Virus record (IMG/VR): IMGVR_UViG_3300010330_000002
Span: 1 to 61,208 of that record
Length of the DNA: 61,208 nucleotides
Strand: one strand, 5' to 3'
Source of the DNA: a virus
The position numbers and the translations under genes are program-made. Shown here piece by piece: positions 25,828 to 32,389 of this stretch; position 1 is the first letter of the stretch; the number at the start of each line of letters is the position of its first letter. Below the pieces are notes generated by a model, which ran no database searches, was not told where the DNA came from, and was given only the letters and a program-made list of their open reading frames with translations.

Positions 25828-26212
25828 CAGGAGTTATGGCTGGGCGTTTGATCTTTACCCAACTGACTCTGATCTAGAAGTTTTTAGGGACATCGCTGAA
25901 GAAATGGATACTTTACCTAGCTTAGCTGGGACTGAGGCATTGTATGTTGCCGCAGAGATAGAGAATGGGTTTTTGTATGTAGACGGCACATCAATATGCG
26001 CAGTGCCTCCCGAATACCAAAAAGCAAGTGAGGCGAAGCAGGAACAGGAAGACAAGCCTGAACAAGAGACCGACGAAGTAGAGGTCTCCGAAGAGACGAC
26101 ATCGCCACGTTTGTGGCTAGTGGCCGTAGGAGACAAGGTGGTGTTTGTAAAAAGCGAAGAGAAACCAGAAGTCAAGGAAGTAAAGGAGGTTATCAATGTT
26201 GATATGCCCTAA
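25751..26212 (+). CDS. Acidic hypothetical protein (153 aa)
   Basis: Not recognised. The first 95 residues look folded (YGWAFDLYPTDSDLEVF). Next comes an acidic Glu/Gln-rich linker, and then a short strand pair (LWLVAVGDKVVFVKS). AAAGGAGGT precedes the ATG. Acidic small proteins in phage early regions sometimes mimic DNA; nothing here proves that. Confidence 0.65.
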   Translation: MIQVREKDGALHVQATKDEALNSSPNRSYGWAFDLYPTDSDLEVFRDIAEEMDTLPSLAGTEALYVAAEIENGFLYVDGTSICAVPPEYQKASEAKQEQEDKPEQETDEVEVSEETTSPRLWLVAVGDKVVFVKSEEKPEVKEVKEVINVDMP

Positions 26213-26309
26213 ATGCGGTAAAGGATACCTACATATTTGGAAAGGGGGATATAGATGTTCTTTATGTGGGTATATAATAAAACTACTTGATGTAGTTATT
26301 AAACGCTAA
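26196..26309 (+). CDS. Zinc-ribbon microprotein (37 aa)
   Basis: Short frame with AAGGAGG before the ATG. CPKC at residues 4-7 and CSLC at 20-23 form a complete four-Cys ribbon, followed by a hydrophobic helix. It overlaps the end of the previous gene, and a terminator follows ten bases after its stop. Confidence 0.65.
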   Translation: MLICPKCGKGYLHIWKGGYRCSLCGYIIKLLDVVIKR

Positions 26310-26318
26310 TTCCAAGCT

Positions 26319-26343
26319 AAGGGGCCTTTTGGCCCCTTTTTTT
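26319..26343 (+). terminator. Rho-independent terminator
   Basis: AAGGGGCC / GGCCCCTT stem of 8 bp with a TTTT loop, then a run of seven T. It ends the transcript that covers 23263-26309, just before the next promoter. Confidence 0.9.
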
Positions 26344-26369
26344 ATGTAAGTGTTTAGCCTAGCTTTGGT

Positions 26370-26398
26370 TTGCAGGCCAAAAACAGATTGGATAAAAT
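26370..26398 (+). promoter_or_regulatory. GGTTTGC-type promoter 2
   Basis: TTGCAG (26370-26375), a 17-base spacer and TAAAAT (26393-26398), with GGT before the -35 and GCCAAAA near the start site. It follows a terminator directly. Confidence 0.62.
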
Positions 26399-26432
26399 CG
26401 AGCCAAAAATTTTTGGAAAGGAGGACGCAAAC

Positions 26433-26909
26433 ATGGAGGACAAACCAACAAAGGCTAGACTGTATCAATGCTTGCCGCATGGTAGCGGTATTAACGGGGA
26501 CTGGTACATTGAGGAAACTAGGCGGTCTTTTAGGTGTTATAACGGGTATCACTGCATGGACGAAAACGGCATGTACGACGGTTGGGCCGATTTTGTCCTT
26601 ATAGTACCTAAGTCTAGCCCGATAGAATTTAAGCTTCAGTTTAGAGGACGGCGGAGCCAATATTTGGCTAGGAAATATATGTTACGGGATTATTTAGAAG
26701 ACGAATTTCACTACTTTTTAGTGAGGGAGTTCCCACGAACTGTAGCAGATATTCCGCAAGATTTTGAATTGATTCCTAATAGCCAGGATATAAAGGCTAT
26801 GGGAATAGACCCTAACGAATGGCCTACAGTATTTACAAATGGAGAGAGAGTTTACGGTATCGAAAGTAACATTCCGTACCTTAATCTCCCAGTAACTAGA
26901 CTAAAATGA
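26433..26909 (+). CDS. Hypothetical protein (158 aa)
   Basis: Not recognised. Aromatic-rich, with a possible beta core (GWADFVLIVPKS) and a later helix LARKYMLRDYLEDEF. GGAAAGGAGG precedes the ATG. Its TGA stop codon is part of a dispersed palindrome. Confidence 0.7.
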   Translation: MEDKPTKARLYQCLPHGSGINGDWYIEETRRSFRCYNGYHCMDENGMYDGWADFVLIVPKSSPIEFKLQFRGRRSQYLARKYMLRDYLEDEFHYFLVREFPRTVADIPQDFELIPNSQDIKAMGIDPNEWPTVFTNGERVYGIESNIPYLNLPVTRLK

Positions 26910-26920
26910 AAACGTTTTCA
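26907..26920. promoter_or_regulatory. Dispersed palindrome TGAAAACGTTTTCA at a gene end
   Basis: Exact copy whose first three bases are the stop codon of the gene at 26433. It lies 20 bases before the ATG at 26941, just before its ribosome site. Confidence 0.8.
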
Positions 26921-26940
26921 CTTATATAGGAGGATTGAAC

Positions 26941-27168
26941 ATGGCAAGGTTTCAGCTAATTATAGAAAGCGATCGAGCAAAGAAGACTAGCAGATTGGCA
27001 AATAAATGGGGTTGTGTTCGACTGAACACGTGGGGAAAAGGCATAATCGTTGAAGCACAATACAACGACACTACAAAACAAATAGTTTTTTCAGTATGGG
27101 AGAATGGGGGCAGCAATTACCCCAGGCCTAGAAAGTTATTAGCGAGAGTAGAAATGGAGAAAGACTAG
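26941..27168 (+). CDS. Hypothetical protein (75 aa)
   Basis: Not recognised. Two-strand pattern (FQLIIESD, GIIVEAQYN, IVFSVWENG) suggests a small beta sheet. AGGAGGA precedes the ATG. Co-transcribed with the gene at 26433, with a palindrome between them. Confidence 0.65.
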   Translation: MARFQLIIESDRAKKTSRLANKWGCVRLNTWGKGIIVEAQYNDTTKQIVFSVWENGGSNYPRPRKLLARVEMEKD

Positions 27169-27175
27169 TGTAGGT

Positions 27176-27205
27176 TTGCAACTGAAAATCCACTTGTGAT
27201 AGGCT
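27176..27205 (+). promoter_or_regulatory. GGTTTGC-type promoter 3 (weak -10)
   Basis: Shares GTAGGTTTGCAA and, at matching distance, GGCCAAAA and GAAAGGAGG with promoters 1 and 2. The -10 is poor (TAGGCT, with TG just before). Element length from GGTTTGC to GGAGG is about 56 bases, as in the others. Confidence 0.45.
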
Positions 27206-27236
27206 GTGGCCAAAAACACGAAAGGAGGGTTTAGCT

Positions 27237-27560
27237 ATGAAAAAATACGGAATTTGTGTATTCAGAGACGACTTTGCTATTAATTGGTTTAAGGTATTTC
27301 TTAGGCCAGAGCAAGCCAGAAGGGCGTTTAATAAGTATAAAAACAATAGGCGGGGATTAATAGTATGCCTAGACGGCCCTGCCTTCGAGGTAGAATATAC
27401 GTCGTGGGCGCTGGGGGATAAACCTGGAGTGCACGACGTAGAAATAACTGAGGTTGAGACTATTTCTAGGGAAGAGCTTTTTGATCTCTATCCCGATTTG
27501 GGATCGTGGACGCAAAGAATCATTGCACGTTCCAACGAGTGCGGCGGGACGTGCTATTAA
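27237..27560 (+). CDS. Hypothetical protein (107 aa)
   Basis: Not recognised. Begins KKYGICVFRDDFAINWFKVF; mixed alpha/beta with a Cys pair near the end (NECGGTC). AAAGGAGGG precedes the ATG. Followed by a large hairpin and promoter 4. Confidence 0.7.
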   Translation: MKKYGICVFRDDFAINWFKVFLRPEQARRAFNKYKNNRRGLIVCLDGPAFEVEYTSWALGDKPGVHDVEITEVETISREELFDLYPDLGSWTQRIIARSNECGGTCY

Positions 27561-27569
27561 AACTCCATA

Positions 27570-27633
27570 CCACTGGGGAGTGTGCTAGTTTCTTATACCT
27601 ATTTAATAAGAGAGACTAGACGCCCCCTGGTGG
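27570..27633 (+). terminator. Long imperfect hairpin, probable terminator
   Basis: Bases 27570-27596 can pair with 27607-27633 in a long stem with G-U pairs and one bulge (outer CCAC/GTGG, then GGGG/CCCC, then CTAGT/ACTAG). A T-rich stretch begins about eight bases later. It may end the upstream transcript or act as a processing site. Its right arm abuts the -35 of promoter 4. Confidence 0.5.
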
Positions 27634-27634
27634 T

Positions 27635-27663
27635 TTGCAATGTTTTTTCGATTGGGTTATATT
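27635..27663 (+). promoter_or_regulatory. GGTTTGC-type promoter 4
   Basis: TTGCAA (27635-27640), a 17-base spacer and TATATT (27658-27663), again preceded by GGT. The expected transcript starts near 27670, directly before a stable hairpin. Confidence 0.65.
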
Positions 27664-27673
27664 GTTGTCAAAA

Positions 27674-27708
27674 CATCGGCAATAACCCTGCTTTGCGGGG
27701 TGCCGATG
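27674..27708 (+). other. 5' end hairpin in the leader of the 27732 gene
   Basis: CATCGGCA (27674-27681) pairs perfectly with TGCCGATG (27701-27708). Inside, CCCTGC and GCGGGG form a second stem with a TTT loop. Being at the very 5' end of the predicted mRNA, it may stabilise the message or bind a regulator. Confidence 0.6.
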
Positions 27709-27731
27709 AATAGTAAAAGGGGGATTTAGAG

Positions 27732-28004
27732 ATGGAGATTACGATTAAAGGCGTAAAGGCGTTCGTTAAATCAGGAGACCGGAAAAGCGAATTAACGGAC
27801 GGAAAGTTGGTGGTAGATTTGGAAAATAAATGCCTTATTTACGGCAAGAAAAAAATAGAGTTGGAGCCTGTAGAAAAAGAGAAAAGTTTACATTTTCTTT
27901 GGGTACAAATATTTAGCAGTGATGGAAACACAACATTGTCTGGTAACATGCTAGCGTACAAAAAGAAAGCCAAGAAAAAGAAACAAGGTAGTAGTCTTCT
28001 ATAG
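27732..28004 (+). CDS. Hypothetical protein (90 aa)
   Basis: Not recognised. Beta-rich start (EITIKGVKAFVKSGD), a second strand pair, and a very basic end (KKKAKKKKQ) that could contact nucleic acid. AAGGGGGA precedes the ATG. A terminator follows 12 bases after the stop. Confidence 0.7.
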   Translation: MEITIKGVKAFVKSGDRKSELTDGKLVVDLENKCLIYGKKKIELEPVEKEKSLHFLWVQIFSSDGNTTLSGNMLAYKKKAKKKKQGSSLL

Positions 28005-28015
28005 GCCTTTTCAAT

Positions 28016-28052
28016 CCCCCTAGGGTATCGGACACCTAGGGGGTTGTTTTTT
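28016..28052 (+). terminator. Rho-independent terminator
   Basis: CCCCCTAGG (28016-28024) pairs with CCTAGGGGG (28035-28043), followed by TTGTTTTTT. It separates the early small-gene block from the repeat region. Confidence 0.9.
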
Positions 28053-28080
28053 GAGGGCGTGGGCGTTTTTTATCAAACCT

Positions 28081-28179
28081 CTCATATGAAATCTTCTTAT
28101 ACAAATTGCATAAAACCTCTCATATCAAATTCTCATATCAAACCTCTTATACGAATTATATAAACTCCTCATATAAACT
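28081..28179. repeat. Six iteron-like direct repeats
   Basis: Degenerate direct repeats of the form CTYATAYNAAA start at 28081, 28096, 28119, 28132, 28146 and 28168. The best conserved read CTCATATGAAAT, CTCATATCAAAT and CTCATATCAAAC. All lie in one orientation in a gene-free AT-rich stretch between a terminator and the palindrome cluster. Iterons of this kind bind replication or partition proteins elsewhere; that role here is inference. Confidence 0.7.
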
Positions 28180-28192
28180 GTAAAAATGGGAG

Positions 28193-28328
28193 TGAAAATA
28201 TTTTCAATCACGAGTGAAAACGTTTTCATTCTTAAGGTGAAAATATTTTCAGTTACGAAATGAAAGTGAAAATATTTTCAATTAGAAGTGGTTGTGCTCC
28301 CCGAAATTCGCTATTGAAAATGTTTTCA
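28193..28328. promoter_or_regulatory. Cluster of five palindromes
   Basis: TGAAAA-NN-TTTTCA occurs at 28193-28206 (TA centre), 28215-28228 (CG), 28238-28251 (TA), 28267-28280 (TA) and 28315-28328 (TG). Only one has the exact genome-wide sequence. Start-to-start spacing is 22, 23, 29 and 48 bases, the first two close to two helical turns. A degenerate sixth half-site follows near 28335 at the promoter. Confidence 0.85.
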
Positions 28329-28333
28329 GTTCG

Positions 28334-28376
28334 TTGAAATATTTTTCTTGACTTTAATATAATGTGTGTTATATTA
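28334..28376 (+). promoter_or_regulatory. Promoter region of the 28404 operon
   Basis: Two overlapping possibilities: TTGAAA (28334-28339), an 18-base spacer and TATAAT (28358-28363); or TTGACT (28348-28353) with TATATT (28370-28375) at 16 bases. Either would start transcription shortly before the ATG at 28404. The upstream box touches a degenerate palindrome half-site. Confidence 0.6.
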
Positions 28377-28403
28377 TTGTTAAAAAATAAAAAGGAGGTA
28401 CTG

Positions 28404-28823
28404 ATGGAAAAGTACAAAAAGAAACCAGTAATAGTAAAAGCGGAAAAGTGGGTAGGGGAGTTTACGCCCGAACTTTTGGAAGCATTGAAAGCGAGGGACC
28501 GTCGGTTTGCTAAAGCTGATAATGGAGATTTGATAATCTCGACTTCGGGAGGCACTATGCGAGCAACTAAAGGTGATTATATTGTTTTTGGTGTCAATGG
28601 CGAGCTTTATCCCTGCAAGCCTGATATTTTTATGAAAATCTATGAGAGAATTGACGAGCCGCCCGAAAGTTGGAGAGTGGCTATTGTTCTAAGGAAAGAC
28701 TCGAATGAGTGTGGTTTCAGATACCGCATTTTGAGACCTCAGTATTACAGTAAAAAGTATTATTGTAGTAAGCTCAGCAGCATTCAGGAATGCACATATG
28801 AGAATTGTCCATTTAAGTTATAA
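28404..28823 (+). CDS. Conserved phage protein with PGDY/GELYPCKPDIF-type domain
   Basis: 139 residues. The first 90 match a widespread small phage protein: KYKKKPVIVKA at the start, then TKGDYIVFGVNGELYPCKPD and FMKIYE. Its function is unknown. A C-terminal extension has CxxxxxxxC and CxxxC spacings that could bind zinc. AAAGGAGG precedes the ATG. First gene after the palindrome cluster, so likely controlled by it. Confidence 0.75.
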   Translation: MEKYKKKPVIVKAEKWVGEFTPELLEALKARDRRFAKADNGDLIISTSGGTMRATKGDYIVFGVNGELYPCKPDIFMKIYERIDEPPESWRVAIVLRKDSNECGFRYRILRPQYYSKKYYCSKLSSIQECTYENCPFKL

Positions 28824-28849
28824 AATGCAAGATGAAAGGAGGTGTTTAG

Positions 28850-29152
28850 GTGAGAGAATTGGAAAATAAAGCACTAATTAAAAGAAAGGAGAAAGAAATG
28901 GCATGGTTATGTCTCAAACCAATGAAAGAGTTTTTGATAGGTAAGACCATCAAAGAGGTTAACACTGATAAATGGCCTGAAGCAGTCCTCGTTTTTACCG
29001 ATAACACGGCCATAGAGTTGAAACCCTGTATTGATATTAAAAATTCGCTTGTTCCTACAGAAGGAAGTATACGTATATCTCCGTACATTGTGGCGACACT
29101 GTTAAAGCTGGAAAATGGGAAGCCTAAAATTATCCAACTAAAAATAGATTGA
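28850..29152 (+). CDS. Hypothetical protein (100 aa)
   Basis: Not recognised. The core PMKEFLIGKTIKEVNTDKWP, followed by AVLVFTDNTAIELKP, resembles a small beta-rich phage protein. GTG 28850 has AAAGGAGGT before it; ATG 28898 has AAAGGAG and is an alternative start giving 84 residues. Confidence 0.65.
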   Translation: MRELENKALIKRKEKEMAWLCLKPMKEFLIGKTIKEVNTDKWPEAVLVFTDNTAIELKPCIDIKNSLVPTEGSIRISPYIVATLLKLENGKPKIIQLKID

Positions 29153-29168
29153 AAAGAAAGGATGTGCT

Positions 29169-29345
29169 ATGAGAGGAAAGAAAGCAAAAGAGTTGAGGAG
29201 GAAAGTATATGGGGATTTTTCTATTAGGGAGAAGATGTATAAGGTGGCCCCAGGGGGGCAGAGAGTATGTGTAGGTCGCAGAGGGGAATATTTGAAGGCG
29301 AAAAAATTTATGTACGCTGCCCGAAGAGAGGGGACAAAGGACTGA
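29169..29345 (+). CDS. Small basic phage protein (58 aa)
   Basis: Starts MRGKKAKELRRKVYGDFSIR, a pattern I have seen in short basic phage proteins, and ends with several Arg/Lys groups. AAGGATG precedes the ATG. Overlaps the next gene in another frame. Function unknown. Confidence 0.65.
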   Translation: MRGKKAKELRRKVYGDFSIREKMYKVAPGGQRVCVGRRGEYLKAKKFMYAARREGTKD

Positions 29346-29467
29346 TACCAATTGGAGCATGTAAATCATGCTCTATATATAATAGGTATGTCGCCGCCCT
29401 CGAAACCAATGGAATTGAATTAGAAATGGAGGTAGAAACATGGAAGTGCGGTTCAAAGTCTTCGTAA
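29267..29467 (+). CDS. Cys-rich microprotein (66 aa)
   Basis: Cysteines in VRCPK, GACKSC and WKCG form a plausible metal site. No clear ribosome site precedes the ATG at 29267, and 79 bases overlap the previous gene, so the start is uncertain. The Cys spacing argues for a real gene. Confidence 0.5.
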   Translation: MCRSQRGIFEGEKIYVRCPKRGDKGLIPIGACKSCSIYNRYVAALETNGIELEMEVETWKCGSKSS

Positions 29468-29667
29468 AGGAAGAAGAATATGGGCACAGTTTAATGATAG
29501 GAGAATACAGTACGTGCCCTACTTGTAATCATAGAAGTTTGAGGAGGCATGTAAGGATAAACCTTCCTGCTATTGAAGTTACGAAACAAGATTTACTGGA
29601 AAAGTTTGAAACTGTAGTAAAGTTTTTGAATATGAAGGAGAGTAAAGATGGAAATAGTTCATGTTGA
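29440..29667 (+). CDS. Hypothetical protein (75 aa)
   Basis: One CPTC pair followed by His and basic residues suggests a partial zinc knuckle. Then a helix DLLEKFETVVKFL. TGGAGGT precedes the ATG. Not otherwise recognised. Confidence 0.6.
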   Translation: MEVRFKVFVKEEEYGHSLMIGEYSTCPTCNHRSLRRHVRINLPAIEVTKQDLLEKFETVVKFLNMKESKDGNSSC

Positions 29668-29842
29668 TTTGCAAGAAGCCACGGAAAGGTATCAGAACGA
29701 TGTGGAATTTCATTATATGGTAAGCGCCATTGCTAAAAGTATGTTGTCTGGGAGGATGACGCCCCAGGACATACTTGCTGGGTTTTTATTGGCTGTTCAG
29801 TTGGTAGGCACGCTAAAGGAAAAAGACCCTATAAATAATTAG
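29648..29842 (+). CDS. Small helical protein (64 aa)
   Basis: Not recognised. Helical, with a hydrophobic centre (ILAGFLLAVQLVGTL) that may be a weak membrane helix or a core helix. It overlaps the previous gene by 20 bases. Confidence 0.6.
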   Translation: MEIVHVDLQEATERYQNDVEFHYMVSAIAKSMLSGRMTPQDILAGFLLAVQLVGTLKEKDPINN

Positions 29843-29850
29843 GAGGGGGT

Positions 29851-30120
29851 ATGTTTTTTGTTATATCTTTTGGTTTATTGTTTATATCTGTTTATTTCTT
29901 AATAAGAAGTGAGATAGTTTTTATGATAAAAACTCGTGCGTTGATTATGGCTGGCTCGTTGGCTAGACAGGCTATTGACTGTGGAGATCTTAATTGGGCT
30001 AGATATTATCGTATGTATGATGAGAAATCATATATCCGACTTTTATTTGGTTTTTGTTGGACGGTTAAACAAGCTTATCCCCAATTATATAAGGAGTATG
30101 GGGTGCTGCTACATGGATAG
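29851..30120 (+). CDS. Small membrane protein (89 aa)
   Basis: The first 30 residues are strongly hydrophobic (FFVISFGLLFISVYFLI), one membrane helix with little N-terminal tail. The rest is basic and aromatic and would lie in the cytoplasm. AGGAGGGGG precedes the ATG. Function unknown. Confidence 0.65.
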   Translation: MFFVISFGLLFISVYFLIRSEIVFMIKTRALIMAGSLARQAIDCGDLNWARYYRMYDEKSYIRLLFGFCWTVKQAYPQLYKEYGVLLHG

Positions 30121-30147
30121 TAAGATAGTAAAGAAGGGCAATTGGGT

Positions 30148-30333
30148 ATGAAAACATCAGTGAAAGTCAAACATAATGATGAAGACGTTGAATTTGAAGT
30201 TATTGCTGATACTGAAAAGATTAAAATCGTCTTTCCAGACAAGGAAACTCCAATTTACCTCCAAGATGGAGACAGATTGGACGTTTTATTAACAAGAGAT
30301 CGAAGGAGTAAGGAAGAAATAGCTGAGCAGTAA
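30148..30333 (+). CDS. Small hypothetical protein (61 aa)
   Basis: Ubiquitin-like strand pattern (SVKVKHNDEDVEFEV, KIKIVFPD, IYLQDGDRLDVLL), which suggests a beta-grasp or similar fold. A weak GAAGGG precedes the ATG. Confidence 0.6.
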   Translation: MKTSVKVKHNDEDVEFEVIADTEKIKIVFPDKETPIYLQDGDRLDVLLTRDRRSKEEIAEQ

Positions 30334-30350
30334 AAAAGGAGAGATAAGTT

Positions 30351-31220
30351 ATGAAATGTTTTTACCATTCAAGTGATTTAGACGGTCATTGTTCAGGCGC
30401 AATCGTTAAATTTCATTACCCTGAGTGCGAAATGTGGCCTATTGACTACGGGGCTAGATTTCCTATAGACAAGATCAAAGAAGGTGGAACGGTTTATATG
30501 GTGGATTTTACTTTACAGCCTTTTGACCAAATGGTTGAGCTAGCTGAGAAATGTAAGCTCATCTGGATTGACCACCACAAGACCGCTTTGGAAGAAGCAG
30601 AGAAGAGAGGTTTTGTTGTACGTGGCCTGAGGCGTATAGGTATAGGGGCATGCTCTTTGACTTGGGAATTTATAAATTCACATTTGCCTATACCTAAACC
30701 TGTAAAACTTCTTGCCAAATACGATGTTTGGGACCATAGCGATCCTGACACCTTGCCTTTCCAGTACGGCATGAGACTGAGAGAGACCGATCCTGCCACA
30801 GAAGAAGGGATGAAGTTGTGGGGGCAATTGTTTAGCAGTTCGTTTTTCGCTTTTGACAAGATTTTGGAGGAAGGCAAGGTTATTCTCAAATACCAAAAAC
30901 AGATAGACACCAAATATTGCGCTAGGCATGCTTACCCTGCTGTTTTTGAGGGCTACAAAGCCCTTGTGCTGAACAGAGGCATTGTCAATAGCATGACGTT
31001 TGAAAATGCCCCAGGCGCAAAAGATGCGGACATTTTTGTAACCTATGTATTCAGTGGTAAAAATTGGATAGTTTCTTTGTATGCCAATAAACCTGACATA
31101 GATGTTAGCAGAATAGCCAAGAAGTACGGCGGTGGTGGTCATAAGGGAGCAGCAGGTTTCACCTGTTTGGATAAACAATTTCCACCTGAATTGAAAGGAG
31201 AGAATAGTCATGGCAATTGA
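30351..31220 (+). CDS. DHH-family phosphoesterase
   Basis: 289 residues. Motif I SSDLDG (Asp9, Asp11), motif III WIDHHKTA (Asp74-His75-His76) and a C-terminal GGGGHKGAAGF DHHA1 substrate-binding motif are all intact. Such enzymes cleave short RNAs, pAp or cyclic dinucleotides, with metal ions. In a phage it could degrade nanoRNA or a cyclic-nucleotide alarm. AAAGGAGAG precedes the ATG. It overlaps a MazG-like gene. Confidence 0.88.
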   Translation: MKCFYHSSDLDGHCSGAIVKFHYPECEMWPIDYGARFPIDKIKEGGTVYMVDFTLQPFDQMVELAEKCKLIWIDHHKTALEEAEKRGFVVRGLRRIGIGACSLTWEFINSHLPIPKPVKLLAKYDVWDHSDPDTLPFQYGMRLRETDPATEEGMKLWGQLFSSSFFAFDKILEEGKVILKYQKQIDTKYCARHAYPAVFEGYKALVLNRGIVNSMTFENAPGAKDADIFVTYVFSGKNWIVSLYANKPDIDVSRIAKKYGGGGHKGAAGFTCLDKQFPPELKGENSHGN

Positions 31221-31476
31221 TTTAAGACCAGAGGTTAAGTGGTTTGCGGAAGTAATGGAATCCAAGCTGCGTAAATATGACAATGAAAAAGGCATTAGTG
31301 GATGGAAAGAGGAGTCTCGTTTGTGGTTGTACGCCCGCTTGGTTCAAGAGCTACTCGAACTACATGAAGCTCTTACTGAAGAGATTCCACTGGAAGAAAA
31401 TATACTAGAAGAATGTGCGGATGTAGCAAATGTGGCAATGATGATTGCTGATAAAGGAAGAGAAAAGGAGGAATGA
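31210..31476 (+). CDS. MazG-like nucleotide pyrophosphohydrolase
   Basis: 88 residues. ARLVQELLELHEAL and EECADVANVAMM provide the ExxE...ExxD metal-binding pattern of MazG-like all-alpha pyrophosphatases. AAAGGAGAG precedes the ATG. It may clean the nucleotide pool or lower ppGpp; the substrate cannot be told. Its stop overlaps the pyrE start. Confidence 0.75.
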   Translation: MAIDLRPEVKWFAEVMESKLRKYDNEKGISGWKEESRLWLYARLVQELLELHEALTEEIPLEENILEECADVANVAMMIADKGREKEE

Positions 31477-32036
31477 TGGATTTATACAAAGAAAGAGCTG
31501 CACTTAAATCTCTTCTAACTAATTGTATATTTAGATTTGACGGAATTAAGCTGTCATCAGGGAAGACCAGCCGCTATTATGTAGATGTTAGGGCGGTAAC
31601 CACACTTCCTGAAGGTGCAAAGTTGGCAGCTAAAATTATGGGAAAAATGATTGGTCCTGTTGATGCTGTGGGCGGGCCAATACTTGGGGCAGTTCCTATT
31701 TTGGGAGCGCTCGCAGCTTTAGAAAACTATCGTACTTTTATAGTTAGAAAAGAACCTAAAAAACATGGGCTTGGTAAATGGATTGAAGGATGTCTTGGAA
31801 AGAAAGTAGCAATTATTGATGATGTTGCAACTACAGGGCGTTCTTTAATAAGGGCAATCCAAATAATTAATGACCTGTCTCCTTGGACAGAAATAACTAA
31901 AGTCGTAGTTCTTGTTGATCGTCAAGAAGGAGCGCAAAAGAAACTTGCTAAACATGGCTATCAGTTAATGAGTGTTTTCCAGATGGACGAGCTTTTAAAA
32001 GTGAAAACGTTTTCACTGGAGGAAAGGAGTAAATAA
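31476..32036 (+). CDS. pyrE: Orotate phosphoribosyltransferase
   Basis: 186 residues, usual length for the family. VAIIDDVATTGRSL is the PRPP-binding motif, RKEPKKHGLGKWIEG is the flexible catalytic loop, and SSGKTSRYYVDVR is the orotate-side segment. It converts orotate and PRPP to OMP in pyrimidine synthesis. Start ATG 31476 is preferred over 31473 for ribosome-site spacing. The last residues (VKTFSLEERSK) extend over a dispersed palindrome. An unusual metabolic gene for a phage. Confidence 0.85.
   Translation: MDLYKERAALKSLLTNCIFRFDGIKLSSGKTSRYYVDVRAVTTLPEGAKLAAKIMGKMIGPVDAVGGPILGAVPILGALAALENYRTFIVRKEPKKHGLGKWIEGCLGKKVAIIDDVATTGRSLIRAIQIINDLSPWTEITKVVVLVDRQEGAQKKLAKHGYQLMSVFQMDELLKVKTFSLEERSK
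32002..32015. promoter_or_regulatory. Dispersed palindrome TGAAAACGTTTTCA at the pyrE end
   Basis: Exact copy with G/C flanks inside the last codons of pyrE. It lies about 20 bases before the ATG at 32036, just upstream of its ribosome site. Confidence 0.8.
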
Positions 32037-32389
32037 TGCCTGAATTAAAAAAGATAGTTTTATCTACTGGGAAACTTGAGGCTACGTTTGATGATATAGA
32101 AAAAATAGATCGTAGGATGGGAATTTTGCGCATTGATTATTCTCTTTATGCAAAGGGCGCCGCTGTTATTGGAGAAATCTTTCATAAACTAAAGATAGTA
32201 CCTATTCAGGTCAATACTAATTTGGCTACGAATGAAGTCTTTGTTTATTTCATTTGTCCTCATTTAAGTGTCGTTCCTTTGGGAATGCGCCCGCCAATTT
32301 TTGTACTTGAATTTCATAGAGACGATAATGGCATTATAACAGACGTAAAATTAGTAGAAACGGAGGATTACTATGGAACACCGAATTGA
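32036..32389 (+). CDS. Hypothetical protein (117 aa)
   Basis: Not recognised. Beta-rich with PIQVNTNLATNEVFVYFIC and VLEFHRDDNG segments. AAAGGAG precedes the ATG, which overlaps the pyrE stop (TAATG). Confidence 0.65.
   Translation: MPELKKIVLSTGKLEATFDDIEKIDRRMGILRIDYSLYAKGAAVIGEIFHKLKIVPIQVNTNLATNEVFVYFICPHLSVVPLGMRPPIFVLEFHRDDNGIITDVKLVETEDYYGTPN

Noticed and set aside
28081-28179. Direct repeats considered as a CRISPR array
   Set aside because: Units are about 12 bases, degenerate and unevenly spaced, with no uniform spacers and no cas genes apart from a phage-type Cas4-like nuclease elsewhere.
30112-30150. A 12-codon frame (ATG at 30112) before the 30148 gene
   Set aside because: Too short to support; no clear ribosome site.
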